From: Rhodococcus maanshanensis NBRC 100610
GTDB taxonomy: Bacteria; Actinomycetota; Actinomycetes; Mycobacteriales; Mycobacteriaceae
DNA length: 64,000 bases
Assembly (NCBI RefSeq): GCF_001894865.1
Contig: NZ_BCXA01000005.1
Span: 124,001 to 188,000 of the forward strand
Direction of reading: 5' to 3'
The position numbers and the translations under genes are program-made. The notes below the pieces were generated by a model. The model was given only the letters and a program-made list of their open reading frames with translations, was not told the origin of the DNA and ran no database searches. Shown here piece after piece: positions 46,001 through 64,000 of this stretch (its first letter is position 1; the number at the start of each line of letters is the position of its first letter).

Positions 46001-47464
46001 CAGCCGGGTGCCGCCGGTTCCGAACGGGCTCGCGATGAATCGCGAGGCGGTCAGTGCTGTCATGCCCCCGTAGCCGCGGCCGACCGCATTGCCACCGATG
46101 TAGAGCTCACCCGTGATACCCGCGGGCACCGGTCGCAGCCGGCCGTCGAGGACGTGGTACTCGACTCCCTCCCAGGCGGTACCGATCGGGATCTGGCCCT
46201 GTTCGGCGTCCGGCGTGGAGAGGTCCAGCTCATAGATCGACGTGACGTCGGAGGCCTCGGTCGGACCGTAGCTGTTGATCATCCGCGTCCCGGAGCCGAT
46301 CAACCCGCTGTACGCGGCGGGCCTGATCTGCTCACCGCCGAGGATCACGGCACCCAGGTTCGTCAGCACGCCCTCGGTGTCGAGATCGGCCAGCACCTCG
46401 AAGGCGCTCGGCGCCATATTGGCGATCCGGACGTCCCCCGAGCCGATCTGACGCAGGATCGGCTGCGGGTCGAAACCGTCCTCCGAGAGGTGCAGCACGC
46501 CGCCGTACGCGAGCGCGACCCAGATGTTCTTCTGGGTCAGGTCGAAAAGGGGCGAGTTCGCCATCAGGACGCCGGTGCCCGCACCGAAGTCCAGCATGCG
46601 GCGGTAGGCCTGGAAGGTGTTGGACACGCCGCGCATCGGCACCAACGTCGGCTTCGGACGGCCGGTCGATCCCGACGTCGAGATGACATAGGCCAGTCGC
46701 ATACCCGCGTCGTCGTCGGTCCACGGGTCCCGATCCGGGTCCGCCGCCTCGTGCGCCTCCATGCGCGCCGCGGTGTCGGGATCGTCGAGGACCGTCACCT
46801 CGAACGGAGCCTCGGCCAGCGCGGGCCAACTGCTCAGCGCGACCACCGCCCTCGCCCCACTCGCCTCGATGAGCCCCACGGTCCGCTCGATGGCCCACGC
46901 GGGATCGAGCGGCGAGTAGGCGGCGCCGAGCTTCCACGCCGCGAGCATGCCGACGATCCACTCGAGTGATCGGGGAACGATCAGCGAGACGACATCATCG
47001 GGTCGCACGCCCCGAGACGCGAGTTCCCGCGCCAACTGGTTGGCCCTGCGGTTGAGCTCGCCACGGGTGGTCGGGCGGCCGTCCTCGACGACGGCGATCG
47101 CCTCGGGATCGCGCTCGACCCACTCCTGCCACAACGCGACGGCCGAGACCAACGGCCACCCGTCGGCGGGCGCAACGGCGGCTTCCTCGGGAAGGTCGAG
47201 GGTGGATGCGTCGGCGTGGATCCTGTCGAGCACGCCACCGATGCCACCCTCGGCCGCTACGATCGTCGGAACCAGACCGGTGAGGACCACGGACACGATC
47301 GCATCGGCATCCATGCCGCGATCGGAAAGGGCCCCCGCCAGCAGCTGCAGCCGCTCGTCGAGCTCCCGGTACGTCACCGACATACCGTCCACCGACACGA
47401 CAACGGTGTCAGGGCGGTCGGAGGCGAGAGCGGAGATCGATCGTGTCAGATCCGCAGCAGACAA
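21020..47464 (-). CDS. Giant seven-module non-ribosomal peptide synthetase, complete
   Basis: 8814 residues in one uninterrupted frame. Domain order: A-T, C-A-T-E, C-A-T, C-A-T, C-A-T-E, C-A-T-E, C-A-T-TE. Carrier serines are at about 653, 1715, 3279, 4340, 5393, 6954 and 8499. All six C domains keep HHxxxDG and all three E domains keep HHxxVDG plus EGHGRE, so none looks dead. The absence of an N-terminal C domain marks it as a stand-alone line that loads its first amino acid directly; the C-terminal TE (S8637, D8664, H8789) should release a heptapeptide with D residues at 2, 5 and 6, either cyclised or hydrolysed. The start is a TTG at 47464 with GGAGG five bases upstream. Residues 1-75 look like the front of a second, broken A domain. 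The C domains after E domains are of the D-to-L type, and the others L-to-L, as expected. Product and specificity are not known to me. Confidence 0.97.
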   Translation of the reverse strand: MSAADLTRSISALASDRPDTVVVSVDGMSVTYRELDERLQLLAGALSDRGMDADAIVSVVLTGLVPTIVAAEGGIGGVLDRIHADASTLDLPEEAAVAPADGWPLVSAVALWQEWVERDPEAIAVVEDGRPTTRGELNRRANQLARELASRGVRPDDVVSLIVPRSLEWIVGMLAAWKLGAAYSPLDPAWAIERTVGLIEASGARAVVALSSWPALAEAPFEVTVLDDPDTAARMEAHEAADPDRDPWTDDDAGMRLAYVISTSGSTGRPKPTLVPMRGVSNTFQAYRRMLDFGAGTGVLMANSPLFDLTQKNIWVALAYGGVLHLSEDGFDPQPILRQIGSGDVRIANMAPSAFEVLADLDTEGVLTNLGAVILGGEQIRPAAYSGLIGSGTRMINSYGPTEASDVTSIYELDLSTPDAEQGQIPIGTAWEGVEYHVLDGRLRPVPAGITGELYIGGNAVGRGYGGMTALTASRFIASPFGTGGTRLYRTGDLVRERSDGELVFLGRSDFQVKIRGLRIELGEIESALVANADVLQSIVVVHDDNRVQRLVGYVTAAAGTTIDTDQVLADLGRTLPAYMVPDLLLVLDEMPLNTSGKIDRKALPRPRFESHSDHYREPSTPAEIVVAQIFGEILGIERVGADDSFFEIGGNSLSAARVVARANAALGSDVNLREVFDAPTVAGLAALAAAGAGTGRRRPELVAQPRPERIPLSLAQSRMWFINQFDTSSPAYNLPLGIRLTGAFDTEALAAAVTSVLERHESLRTVFPDDGDGPHQVVLPTDGLGIDLTPVQVRDDADLMATLGDLASQGFDVTVEIPVRPRLFRLAENEHVLLFLVHHISSDGASMAPLARDIVVAYSSWVSGERPEWAPLEVQYADFAMWQRELLGVEDDPESLLARQVGYWVDELAGIPEVLPLPTDRPRPAVISMEGARVEFEIGPDLHGRLLELAREHEATLFTAVHAAFAVLLSKLSGTDDIVLGTPTAGRGERELDDLVGMFVNTLALRTVVDPAKSFVEMLRSTRESDIGALAHADVPFERLVELLAPERSTAHSPIFQVVIALENTEAAVLELPDLVVGEVDPGVTFAKFDLQLSLGEKADRSGMTGTLVYATDLFDESSVRTLGERFVRLLEAVTADPSVPVGNVEITSPDERRALTPVRGADSAASVSLADLLTSGTAERGAPALVSGDRVVSYGELDDRSSALARVLISHGAGPETFVALSLARSIESAVAVWAVAKSGAAFVPIDPAYPADRIEHMASDSGATLGLTTAGALSGLPSGVRWLAMDDPGFLADWNAERTDPILDAERTTAAHVDNPAFMVYTSGSTGLPKGVAVTHTGLVNIVAEHREKFGVQATSRVLHFASPSFDGAVWELLMASVAGAAAVIVAPGIYGGDELREVMLEQRVTHGYTGPAALNTVDPTGLVDLESISVAGEAVSPELVSKWAPTYPFRNLYGPTETTMIATISEPMVAGAPVTIGGPIRGVSAVVLDGRLRPVPFGVTGELYLAGPALARGYHGRFDLTAARFVADMSGGAGARMYRTGDLVRWVDRSAAGDRSRLEIEYVGRSDFQLKVRGFRIELGEIDGALAAHDSVDTAYTIGREGPAGGTVLVSYIVPVPGAAPTDRELIEFVSRSLAPHMVPSAIVVIDALPVTINGKVDRKALPEPDFGSAADSYVAPSNAMEELLAGLFAEVLGVDRVSVADSFFALGGDSIVSIQLVARAKAAGVLIKARDVFERKTVTGLAQVATTAAEAGVAVLEEIAGGGVGDMPLLPVARWALESGAGSRFSQAVLLTAPLGLDRDTLAATVQAVLDQYPMLRSVLASADGGAPVLRTREVGAVDAKAVIDRIEFDAENTPGSAGFERIAAAALDAAADRLDPATGAMVQVVWFDPAPQLGEANGRLLLVLHHLVVDGVSWRLLVPALASAWGQIVAGGTPSFEPEITSMRRWAHALADEARSDSRVAELGYWREVLATQEAPIGSRPLDAQLDTVATRGQVSLELPAAVTDGLLTGVPTRFRGGAQDGLLAALAVAVAAWRRARGGSGAGESSTLITLEGHGREDQVAPGADLSRTVGWFTSVYPVRLDLGGADLDDALAGGAAAGTAVKAVKEQLLAVPDNGIGYGLLRYLNPETGAELSSGAAPQISFNYLGRFGTGELTDEIRGLGWIPVTDGGELGGAADPAMAPESALEINASVLPGGGLSATLSYATGVLTAAEVEEFAGLWRTAMTAISEHTRTEAAGGLTPSDLPLVSLTQDQIELFESRYPSVEDLWSLSPLQHGLLFHALLTEGMPDVVDVYTAQFVLDLAGSVDADRLRRAADRLLVRNPNLRSVFLVDEAVGSVQVVVGDTRVPLTVHDLSGLDEESRAAERQRILDADRATGFDMATPPLVRLTLLALAADRWQLVFTNHHVILDGWSTPLVIRELMALYAVDGDDSVLPRARDYKDYLQWLAGQDRAQSLETWRAALAVADDPTLLAPAVQGVNHAAVPGKVEGSLSAEETAGAEALAAELGVTLNTLVQTAWGVVLGMLSGRGTVVFGATVSGRPSDLSGVESMAGLFINTIPVAVRLDPREAVRDLLARLQSEQAGLLDHHFLGLTDIHRAAGDAALFDTAVIYESYPVDTSGVGGDVDIAGMRLMGVESAAASHFPLSIVAAPVDGRLHLAAEFQHEAFDEATVAGHLDRTIRVLREFVARPEANVGSLRLITDDELRLLDSYNRTELARTSETLLERIDARVAQDASAIAVVATGTTVTRGELDRRANRLAHELIAAGVGIDDVVALIVPRSVDWVVGMLAAWKVGAAYLPVDPKAPSDRIAAILEDCEVAAVVLADGWGEELAYSGALVRLGDADTEARLASRPETAPPNRWTEPGAGHRLAYVITTSGSTGRPKPTLVPMAGVLNTAEWYRGEILLEPGDGALVANSPVFDQTQKNVWVTLSDGGVLHLAGDPFDPVEILEIIGGGSVVNANLAPSAFATLLDADADQSVLPALRSLHLGGESFNPARLAHLEAAGTRIHNNYGPTEATDMITDHRLHSVLTGYPDGRVPIGPALPNYELYVLDQQLRLVPPGVAGELYIGGPLVLARGYGNRVVLTASRFVANPFRGGGERMYQSGDVVYWNADGELEYVGRTDFQVKIRGLRVELGEIEMALLADPRVGQVAVVVKTTETGIDRLVAYVVPADSPDGLEEAVTEIARGALPDYMVPSAVVVLDEFELTPSGKVDRKALPDPDFGSADEAYVAPATVVEEIVAAVYGELLSVPRVSATDSFFALGGDSLVATKVVARVNAGTGAALRLRDLFEAPTVSELAARIENGEGRAEARIELAPRPRSARIPLSLAQSRMWFLNQYDITSPVYNIPMAIRLSGALDTDILRAALGDVLERHESLRTMFPNTDDGPHQVIVPAADVDLDARTATVAESELPAELIAFFSTGFDVTTAIPLRVTIVEIADADAAEHVLAMSIHHISSDGASTAPLARDLVTAYLARVAGEAPRWSPLEVQYADFSIWQREVLGTPDDPKSLAAQQIEYWKSALDGIPEVLELPGDRPRPPQQSFRAGSVAFTVDPELRRRLDALAREHGATLFMAVHAALAVLLSRLGNTDDIAIATPVAGRGERQLDDLVGMFVNTLVLRTAIDANASFAELLEQVRETDLGAFGNADVPFEQLVEALNPTRSRAHSPFAQVILGFQNLEQAALELPGLTVSALESGLQVAKFDLQLMMMESDPAGGGALTAEFTYAADLFDESTVADFATRFLRVLESVVEAPSRAVSDVRLLDRDELARLAPVSGAPGVAPASLPELLAAAVTLNPDANAVEYGDLAVTYRELDERSNKLARKLIRLGVGPEDFVAVALSRSIESVLAVWAIAKTGAAYVPLDLSYPRERIEYLIADSGVRVGLATGAGMATLPTTVTWLPLDSAELAAEVEAESAAPIGDADRTRPLSLESGAYMVYTSGSTGRPKGVLITHTGLANLAAQEREHFSVTPQSRTMHFASPSFDGAVLELLLAFGAGATMVIVPQGIYGGAELGDFLRERRITHAFVTTAALATVEPTGLDALTHVAVGGEAVHAELVVKWAPGRRMYDIYGPTETTVVVTMSAPMVPGERITIGGPTRGTDALVLDDRLRPVPVGVPGELYFAGAALARGYHERFALTADRFVANPFAETGSRMYRTGDVVRWVEVDGELAIEYVGRSDFQLKVRGFRIELGEIDAALSRHESVEFAATVGHKTASGNTVLVAYVLAADGHSIDRSALTEYAGVEMPAHMVPSAFMEIDAIPLTPNGKFDRSGLPEPVFEQSGEFVAPRNPIEEVVAGVFADVLGVDRVSVDEDFFDAGGNSLVATRVIARVNAALGVRLGVRELFDAPTAASLAVAAASAGRDGDRPALVAGPRPDRVPLSMAQKRIWFLNQFDTASAAYNIPLGVRLTGELDVAALEAAMRDVLARHESLRTVFPSGPHGPEQRVIPVESAHVDLTRSTVGEVDLIARAAEFAGRGFDVTDSIPLRAVLFEVAPDDHVLLVVVHHISADGSSMAPLARDVMLAYVARSQGEAPQWEPLAVQYADFALWQREALGSEDDPESVIATQIEHWRTALDGLPDLLELPTDRPRPAVQSMAGERVSFPVPAEVTAGVEALARRSGATSFMVMQAAYAVLLAHLSGTGDVAVGTAVAGRGEEALDPIVGMFVNTLVLRTRVDSGASFESVLESVREGDLRAFSHADLPFERLVEILDPPRSTAHAPLVQASFGFENIDFPVFELPGLRVTGLDTDLGQAKYDLELSFSEIGSGFEGTFGFATALFDRVTVERMARRYVRILEAVVADPSMVVGDLDLLDDAERERMLVEFNRTQVPVEPTTLVELLDRSVARNPESAAVTFEGVTLTYSEFDARVNRLARHLISLGVGPEDRVVLAARRSMEMLVGMYAVMKAGGAYVPVDPDQPADRVERVLELSRPVCVLTTSWDEAALPEGVTVVEIDRADVGHLDAAPITDAERVCPLHRANPAYVIFTSGSTGVPKGVSVSHAAIVNQLGWFVGEYGMTAADVVIQKTPTVFDPSVWELFVPFIVGGHLVIAKPEGHRDAEYLIELSRRYGATVLGFVPSMLAAFLSGPELAFPPSVRALQLAGEALSPELAARTMRASDVRINNAYGPAETTLTSVHYWAGGSETVAMPIGVPVWNSQAYVLDERLHPVAPGVRGELYLSGGQVARGYHDRPALTAERFVANPFSADGAVMYRTGDVARWGADGQLEYLGRTDFQVKLRGQRIELGEIESALLEQPAVEQAVVVAADTERGKRLVGYVVGSDVNTADLGAALSAALPGYMVPDAIVLLEAMPVTGNGKLDRKGLPAPDFGGDERAYVAPRTPAEETLAAVFAEVLGVDRVSVEESFFALGGDSIMSIQLVTRAKAAGLAFTARQVFEHRTVAGIAAVAGEATVAAIALAELPGGGVGEMPLMPIMRATAERGGLLRRFSQSSFVTLPHGIDRATVESTIQSVLDRHDALRLRWNADGSGLTVTEAGSVPAARLVHRVEFGSRPGAEEFTALVRGEFEAAADRLDPAAGVVAQFVWFDPAAGAGATNGRLLMVIHHLAVDGVSWRILLPDFASAWGQVQSGVQPELAEVGTSLRRWAHGLAEAAVSERRAGELGYWRSVLEGADPTLGSRPVDPAIDVVSTTAGARVEASAETTEGLLTAVPRAFGGGVNDGLLAALALAVARWRERRGIAASATLLGLEGHGREEEAVEGADLSRTVGWFTSLFPVRIDVSGVDLDDAFAAGPAAGQAIKMVKEQLLAVPDRGIGYGLLRYLNADTAPELSGFAAPQIGFNYLGRTGAFEVTDEMREMGWVPVGDGGVLGSALDPDMPVSALDINAVVSNSEGVETLSTAFDFATGVLSGEDVAELAELWTAALDAVASHAGSEGAGGFTPSDLPLVSLTQSQIEGYEARFPTMSDIWSLSPLQYGMYFHAALAESAVDVYTAQLCLRLGGVVDADRMRRAAQALIDRHPSFRTAFVTDDTGIAAQVVLEDTEIPFVTVDLSGLDEADRGAERTLIVEQDRLAKFDLGEPPLMRLTLITLGEGEYELVVMNHHIAIDGWSTPLVLKELLVLYAADGDASVLPQARSYRDFLAWLAERDHARSLLAWEDSLAGVEGPTLLVSGDRGRQQDNTSGQYLTQLGATETAELVSRARELGVTPNTFVQVSWAILLGALTGREDTVFGATVSGRPPEIPGVESMIGLFINTVPLRVHLDPSESVAQLLTRVQAEQADLLDHHYVGLAEIQRAAGEAAMFDTLAVFESFPVDMAGATSQTDIAGMRVLGMDGIDAAHYPVAMTASLDSALHLKFIHATELVDEAAVRTLSERFIRVLTTVVAEPSTAVGDVAVTDAAERAALSPVRGPVRPEPARTLPELLAAAAADRAATALILGDRTVSYGELDDRSNALARVLIEAGVGPESFVALALPRSIESQVALWAIAKTGAAFVPMDPAYPSDRIEHMVTDSGAVLGLTDTEHAADLPGGGSAAALSWLVLDDPRFADRWAAASTAPLTDADRTAPVRETGAAYVIYTSGSTGLPKGVVVSHVGLANFAAEQRERYSVTSGSRALHFSSPSFDASMLELLLAIGSGAALVIVPPVVYGGSELAEVIATGGATHAFITPGALASLSPEGLDCLQHLVAGGEAVPDNLVDIWAPGRNFYNGYGPTETIIMAAISNALTPGELLTIGGPIRNMTAVVLDSRLRPVPVGVAGELYIGGVQMARGYHARPALTADRFVANPFGDPGARMYRSGDVVRWVRRGASGATGDVTADGLEIEYVGRSDFQVKVRGFRIELGEIDAALSAHETVDFAVTVGRQGPSGATVLVAYVVPVASATVEVAALTEFVGRSLLAHMVPSAIVVLDAIPLTVNGKVDRKALPEPDFGSSLESFVAPTNPVEEILAGLFAEVLGVDRVSVVDSFFALGGDSIVSIQLVTRAKAAGVLIRARDVFERKTVAGLAQVATLTSESGGAVVLAELEGGGVGDMPLTPIMRWMTERPGGHNRLLMPAYLALPEGIDRAGLLATLGALFERHDMLRSSIPGADPILSIGTAGSVDVDALISRVEFDAGSLPGSPEFEALAAPAFEEAAGLLDLATGSVVRFVWFDPAPGTEGAGRLLIVAHHLIVDGVSWRILVADLLAAWQFVAGGATPELPPVGTSMRRWAHGLADEANSAAREAEMSYWRTVQGGDDPLLASRPLDPAVDVFASIAEVKVELSEQVTDALLTAVPAAVRGGVNDGLLAALALAVSAWRRDRGVDESSTLIKLEGHGREEDTVPGADLTRTVGWFTSMFPLRLDLPGIDLDAALAGGAAVGSAVKAVKEQLLALPDKGIGYGLLRYLNERTSAELAALPLPQIGFNYLGQLGGEEPADSAPIGWLPAPKGELSVSAAPDADLPAAAVVDINAEVTGARLSATFAYPPGLIDESEVRALAELWSRALEAIGRWAEATPRATFTPADLPLVSLSQHEIERVEAEYPSLADVWSLTPLQEGMFFHAVLAESSTSLDVYTSQVVMELGGAVDVARLRAAAQALVDRHPNLRAGFRHDDEGNAIQVIVDGASVPFREVDLGRNGDDGDRQRILDEDRRQRFEMSEPPLVRFSLITRADGTYSLAMTSHHILVDGWSMPLLLKDLIVLYAVRGDGSVLPPVRSYRDFLEWLSTRDAAASLEQWSASLVGAEEPTLLAPADRGREQSSLPGQVSLHLSAERTDLLAGLARELGVTLNTVVQMAWGLVLSRLIGRDDVVFGATVSGRPPELSGVESMVGMFINTLPVHIRVDRAETVTELLRRIQGEQSDLLEHHHVGLQTIQQRTGAGSVFDTITVFESYPVDAAAATADADIDGMRLLGVGGADANTFPLSLYIEAGDRLQLDAKFLTDLFAPEEIEAILDRVDRILAAVVADPGVRVGGLDVLSDMEYAELERWNATDHEIPAATLADLFDAQVVRTPDAEALVFEGEELTYAEFDARANRLARHLIEMGVGPESMVGLGIRRSLDLMIGMYAIVKAGGAYVPIDPDHPAERTNYVLETANPVCVLTTSRDRFEVDGRFDMLEIDRLDVSGNAATPVTDADRRAPLHLDNSAYVMFTSGSTGKPKGVVVTHRAIVNQLVWKQSEYGLGTDDVVLQQIAMTFDVSVWEFFWALQNGARLVIAKPDGHKDMEYLAGLIAGHGVTTATFVPSPLGVFVAVADAPSLRTLKRAFVIGEALPPETAARWRELTDAGLHNMYGPTEAAVSVTNWEARAEDTVTTPIGLPQWNVQVHVLDAGLRPTPAGVAGELYLAGPQLARGYLTRPGISSDRFVANPFGGSGERMYRTGDLVRRRGDGVLEYIGRTDFQVKLRGQRIELEEIESAVRGFDGVRQTAVLVQSDERGDHLVAYVVPEDGGTVDADELKRYVATVLPVYMVPNAVVVLDEFPLNPSGKLDRKLLPVPEFEDTGEYRAPSTATEAAVAEVLAEILEIEKVSVDASFFDLGGNSLTATRVMARLAEVLGVSVPLRAVFLDPTAEGIAAAIDAESGAESAGGTGADMFDVLLPIRAAGERSPVFAVHPVLGLSWAYTALTPVLDGQTPVYGLQSPAASGDATLPDSIEEIAHRYVTEIRAVQPSGPYRLLGWSLGGVIAHAMAVELQAAGESVERLIMLDSFAGEAADALGDGAAVTAEEILGGFGIAATADLDPAEAGIDEVLELIRASTGGPLSAVSEDWLRQMVASATNSVELMRRYVPGRFEGDLVLFTAGHGREDDTIAARSWSPAVSGTVRHRSVHATHWAMMSPAALEEMGPVLRELLAGPIE
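22341..22585 (-). repeat. Near-perfect duplicate of 48948-49192 (A domain of the last module)
   Basis: Read side by side, these 245 bp show no difference from 48948-49192, a constant offset of 26607 bp. Similarity continues with scattered changes to at least 22880. Identity including third codon positions points to recent duplication or gene conversion between the two NRPS genes. Confidence 0.85.
25040..29735 (-). other. NRPS-1 module 6: C5-A6-T6-E3
   Basis: D-to-L C domain ([23 protein letters not shown] about residue 6083), A domain about 6397-6909, carrier serine 6954, E domain about 7004-7475. Pocket residues by eye: D A L F V G G I M, which resembles codes for branched aliphatic residues such as Val (DALWIGGTF). 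This is the only module where I would venture a class. Confidence 0.8.
29740..34335 (-). other. NRPS-1 module 5: C4-A5-T5-E2
   Basis: L-to-L C domain ([21 protein letters not shown] about residue 4523), A domain about 4850-5345, carrier serine 5393 ([12 protein letters not shown]), E domain about 5442-5912. Pocket residues by eye: D P W G Q A A L T, the same nine as the second visible module of NRPS-2. Substrate not assigned; the residue is epimerised. Confidence 0.8.
34340..37475 (-). other. NRPS-1 module 4: C3-A4-T4
   Basis: L-to-L type C domain (SLAQSRMWFLNQYD, HHISSDG about residue 3466), A domain about 3800-4292, carrier serine 4340 ([11 protein letters not shown]). Pocket residues by eye: D G L F A G I V V, suggesting a non-polar side chain. 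The T domain and the following C domain are nearly the same as in the corresponding module of NRPS-2, but the A-domain pocket differs. Confidence 0.8.
37480..40735 (-). other. NRPS-1 module 3: C2-A3-T3
   Basis: D-to-L type C domain (YPSVEDLWSLSPLQHG, HHVILDG about residue 2412), A domain about 2735-3225, carrier serine 3279. Core A3 again reads TTSGSTGRPKPTLVPM, the same subtype as module 1. Pocket residues by eye: D Q K N H G N D M. The carrier reads LGGDSLVATK, a GGDS form otherwise seen here only before E domains, yet an L-to-L C domain follows directly. Confidence 0.8.
40740..45345 (-). other. NRPS-1 module 2: C1-A2-T2-E1
   Basis: L-to-L type C domain (SLAQSRMWFINQFD, HHISSDG about residue 839), A domain about 1170-1670, carrier serine 1715 ([12 protein letters not shown]), E domain about 1766-2240 ([35 protein letters not shown]). 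Pocket residues by eye: D G W Y S A L M I. No confident substrate. The residue should be epimerised to D. Confidence 0.8.
45350..47464 (-). other. NRPS-1 module 1 (loading): A1-T1
   Basis: A domain about residues 100-590, carrier serine about 653 (FFEIGGNSLSA). Core A3 reads STSGSTGRPKPTLVPM instead of the usual TSGSTGxPKGV. Pocket residues by eye (GrsA numbering 235-331): D L K N I G S D V. Lys at 239 and Asp at 330 are unusual and I cannot assign a substrate. A remnant of an A-domain front occupies residues 1-75. Confidence 0.8.
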
Positions 47465-47472
47465 CAGGTCCT

Positions 47473-47515
47473 CCGTGACGTTTCACTCGGTTTAAACGTC
47501 GGCGAACCGTCACGG
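47473..47515 (-). promoter_or_regulatory. Overlapping inverted repeats at the NRPS-1 ribosome site
   Basis: Outer arms CCGTGACG (47473-47480) and CGTCACGG (47508-47515) are perfect. An alternative pair, GACGTTT (47477-47483) with AAACGTC (47494-47500), uses part of the same left arm, so the two cannot form together. The minus-strand GGAGG ribosome site (47474-47470) overlaps the outer stem by two bases. This could be an operator or an RNA switch controlling translation of the TTG-started NRPS. Confidence 0.5.
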
Positions 47516-47590
47516 ACAGAAATCCCCACACGTTTCGCCGCCCTCAGAACCTTACGTGAACCGTCCAACAGGCTCGAATCCCGTCGTCGG

Positions 47591-47626
47591 CCCGCGTCAC
47601 ACCTGACGGAAGTGGTGTGACGCGGG
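47591..47626 (-). terminator. Hairpin after NRPS-2
   Basis: CCCGCGTCACACC (47591-47603) and GGTGTGACGCGGG (47614-47626) form a perfect 13-bp stem with a 10-base loop, starting nine bases after the NRPS-2 stop. No T-run. It could end the NRPS-2 transcript, or reduce read-through into NRPS-1 126 bp further on. I see no convincing -35/-10 pair for NRPS-1 in the remaining spacer. Confidence 0.65.
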
Positions 47627-47635
47627 ACACACGGA

Positions 47636-64000
<16,365 letters not shown>

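Noticed and set aside
21020-47464. Possible CRISPR or tandem repeat array, suggested by repeated motifs
   Set aside because: The repeats are conserved NRPS core motifs spaced by domain length, not short direct repeats with spacers.
47465-47635. Idea that NRPS-2 and NRPS-1 form one broken gene
   Set aside because: NRPS-2 ends with a complete TE and a stop, followed by a hairpin, and NRPS-1 has its own ribosome site and loading module. No frameshift junction is visible.

Overview
The window is high-GC actinobacterial DNA. The ribosomal proteins, the split between rpsQ and rplN, the order rplO-secY-adk-map-infA, the 181-residue adenylate kinase and the DrrABC-like exporter all fit the Mycobacteriales, in the Gordonia/Rhodococcus/Williamsia/Tsukamurella range. 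I cannot name a genus from sequence alone.

Positions 1-16254 hold the ribosomal protein supercluster, almost entirely on the minus strand. Read in the direction of transcription it is the S10 operon (rpsJ rplC rplD rplW rplB rpsS rplV rpsC rplP rpmC rpsQ), a terminator and a new promoter, then the spc operon (rplN rplX rplE rpsZ rpsH rplF rplR rpsE rpmD rplO), secY-adk-map, and the alpha operon (infA rpmJ rpsM rpsK rpsD and the first 248 codons of rpoA). One plus-strand gene, dtd, sits between map and infA. A perfect-stem terminator separates it from the convergent map end.

Positions 16255-21010 are a transition zone. It has a 479-bp region upstream of rpsJ with a tandem 28-bp repeat, a DUF4442 gene, a DUF2236 (MpaB-like oxygenase) gene with an 18-bp perfect palindrome just upstream, and a three-gene DrrABC-type ABC exporter with coupled starts. 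The exporter ends at a strong bidirectional terminator.

Positions 21020-64000 are filled by two giant non-ribosomal peptide synthetase (NRPS) genes on the minus strand, head to tail, 171 bp apart. The downstream one (21020-47464) appears complete: 8814 residues, seven modules, A-T / C-A-T-E / C-A-T / C-A-T / C-A-T-E / C-A-T-E / C-A-T-TE. It should make a heptapeptide with D residues at positions 2, 5 and 6. The upstream one (47636 to the window edge) is cut off at its N-terminal side. Its four visible modules have the same order as modules 4-7 of the first (C-A-T / C-A-T-E / C-A-T-E / C-A-T-TE). The penultimate-but-one and last modules have the same A-domain pocket residues in both genes, while the other two positions differ, and patches of the DNA are identical over more than 200 bp. 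The most interesting content is therefore a duplicated, partly homogenised pair of peptide assembly lines with their own release domains, next to a candidate exporter. No MbtH-like gene, phosphopantetheinyl transferase or regulator of the cluster lies inside the window. The product is unknown to me.
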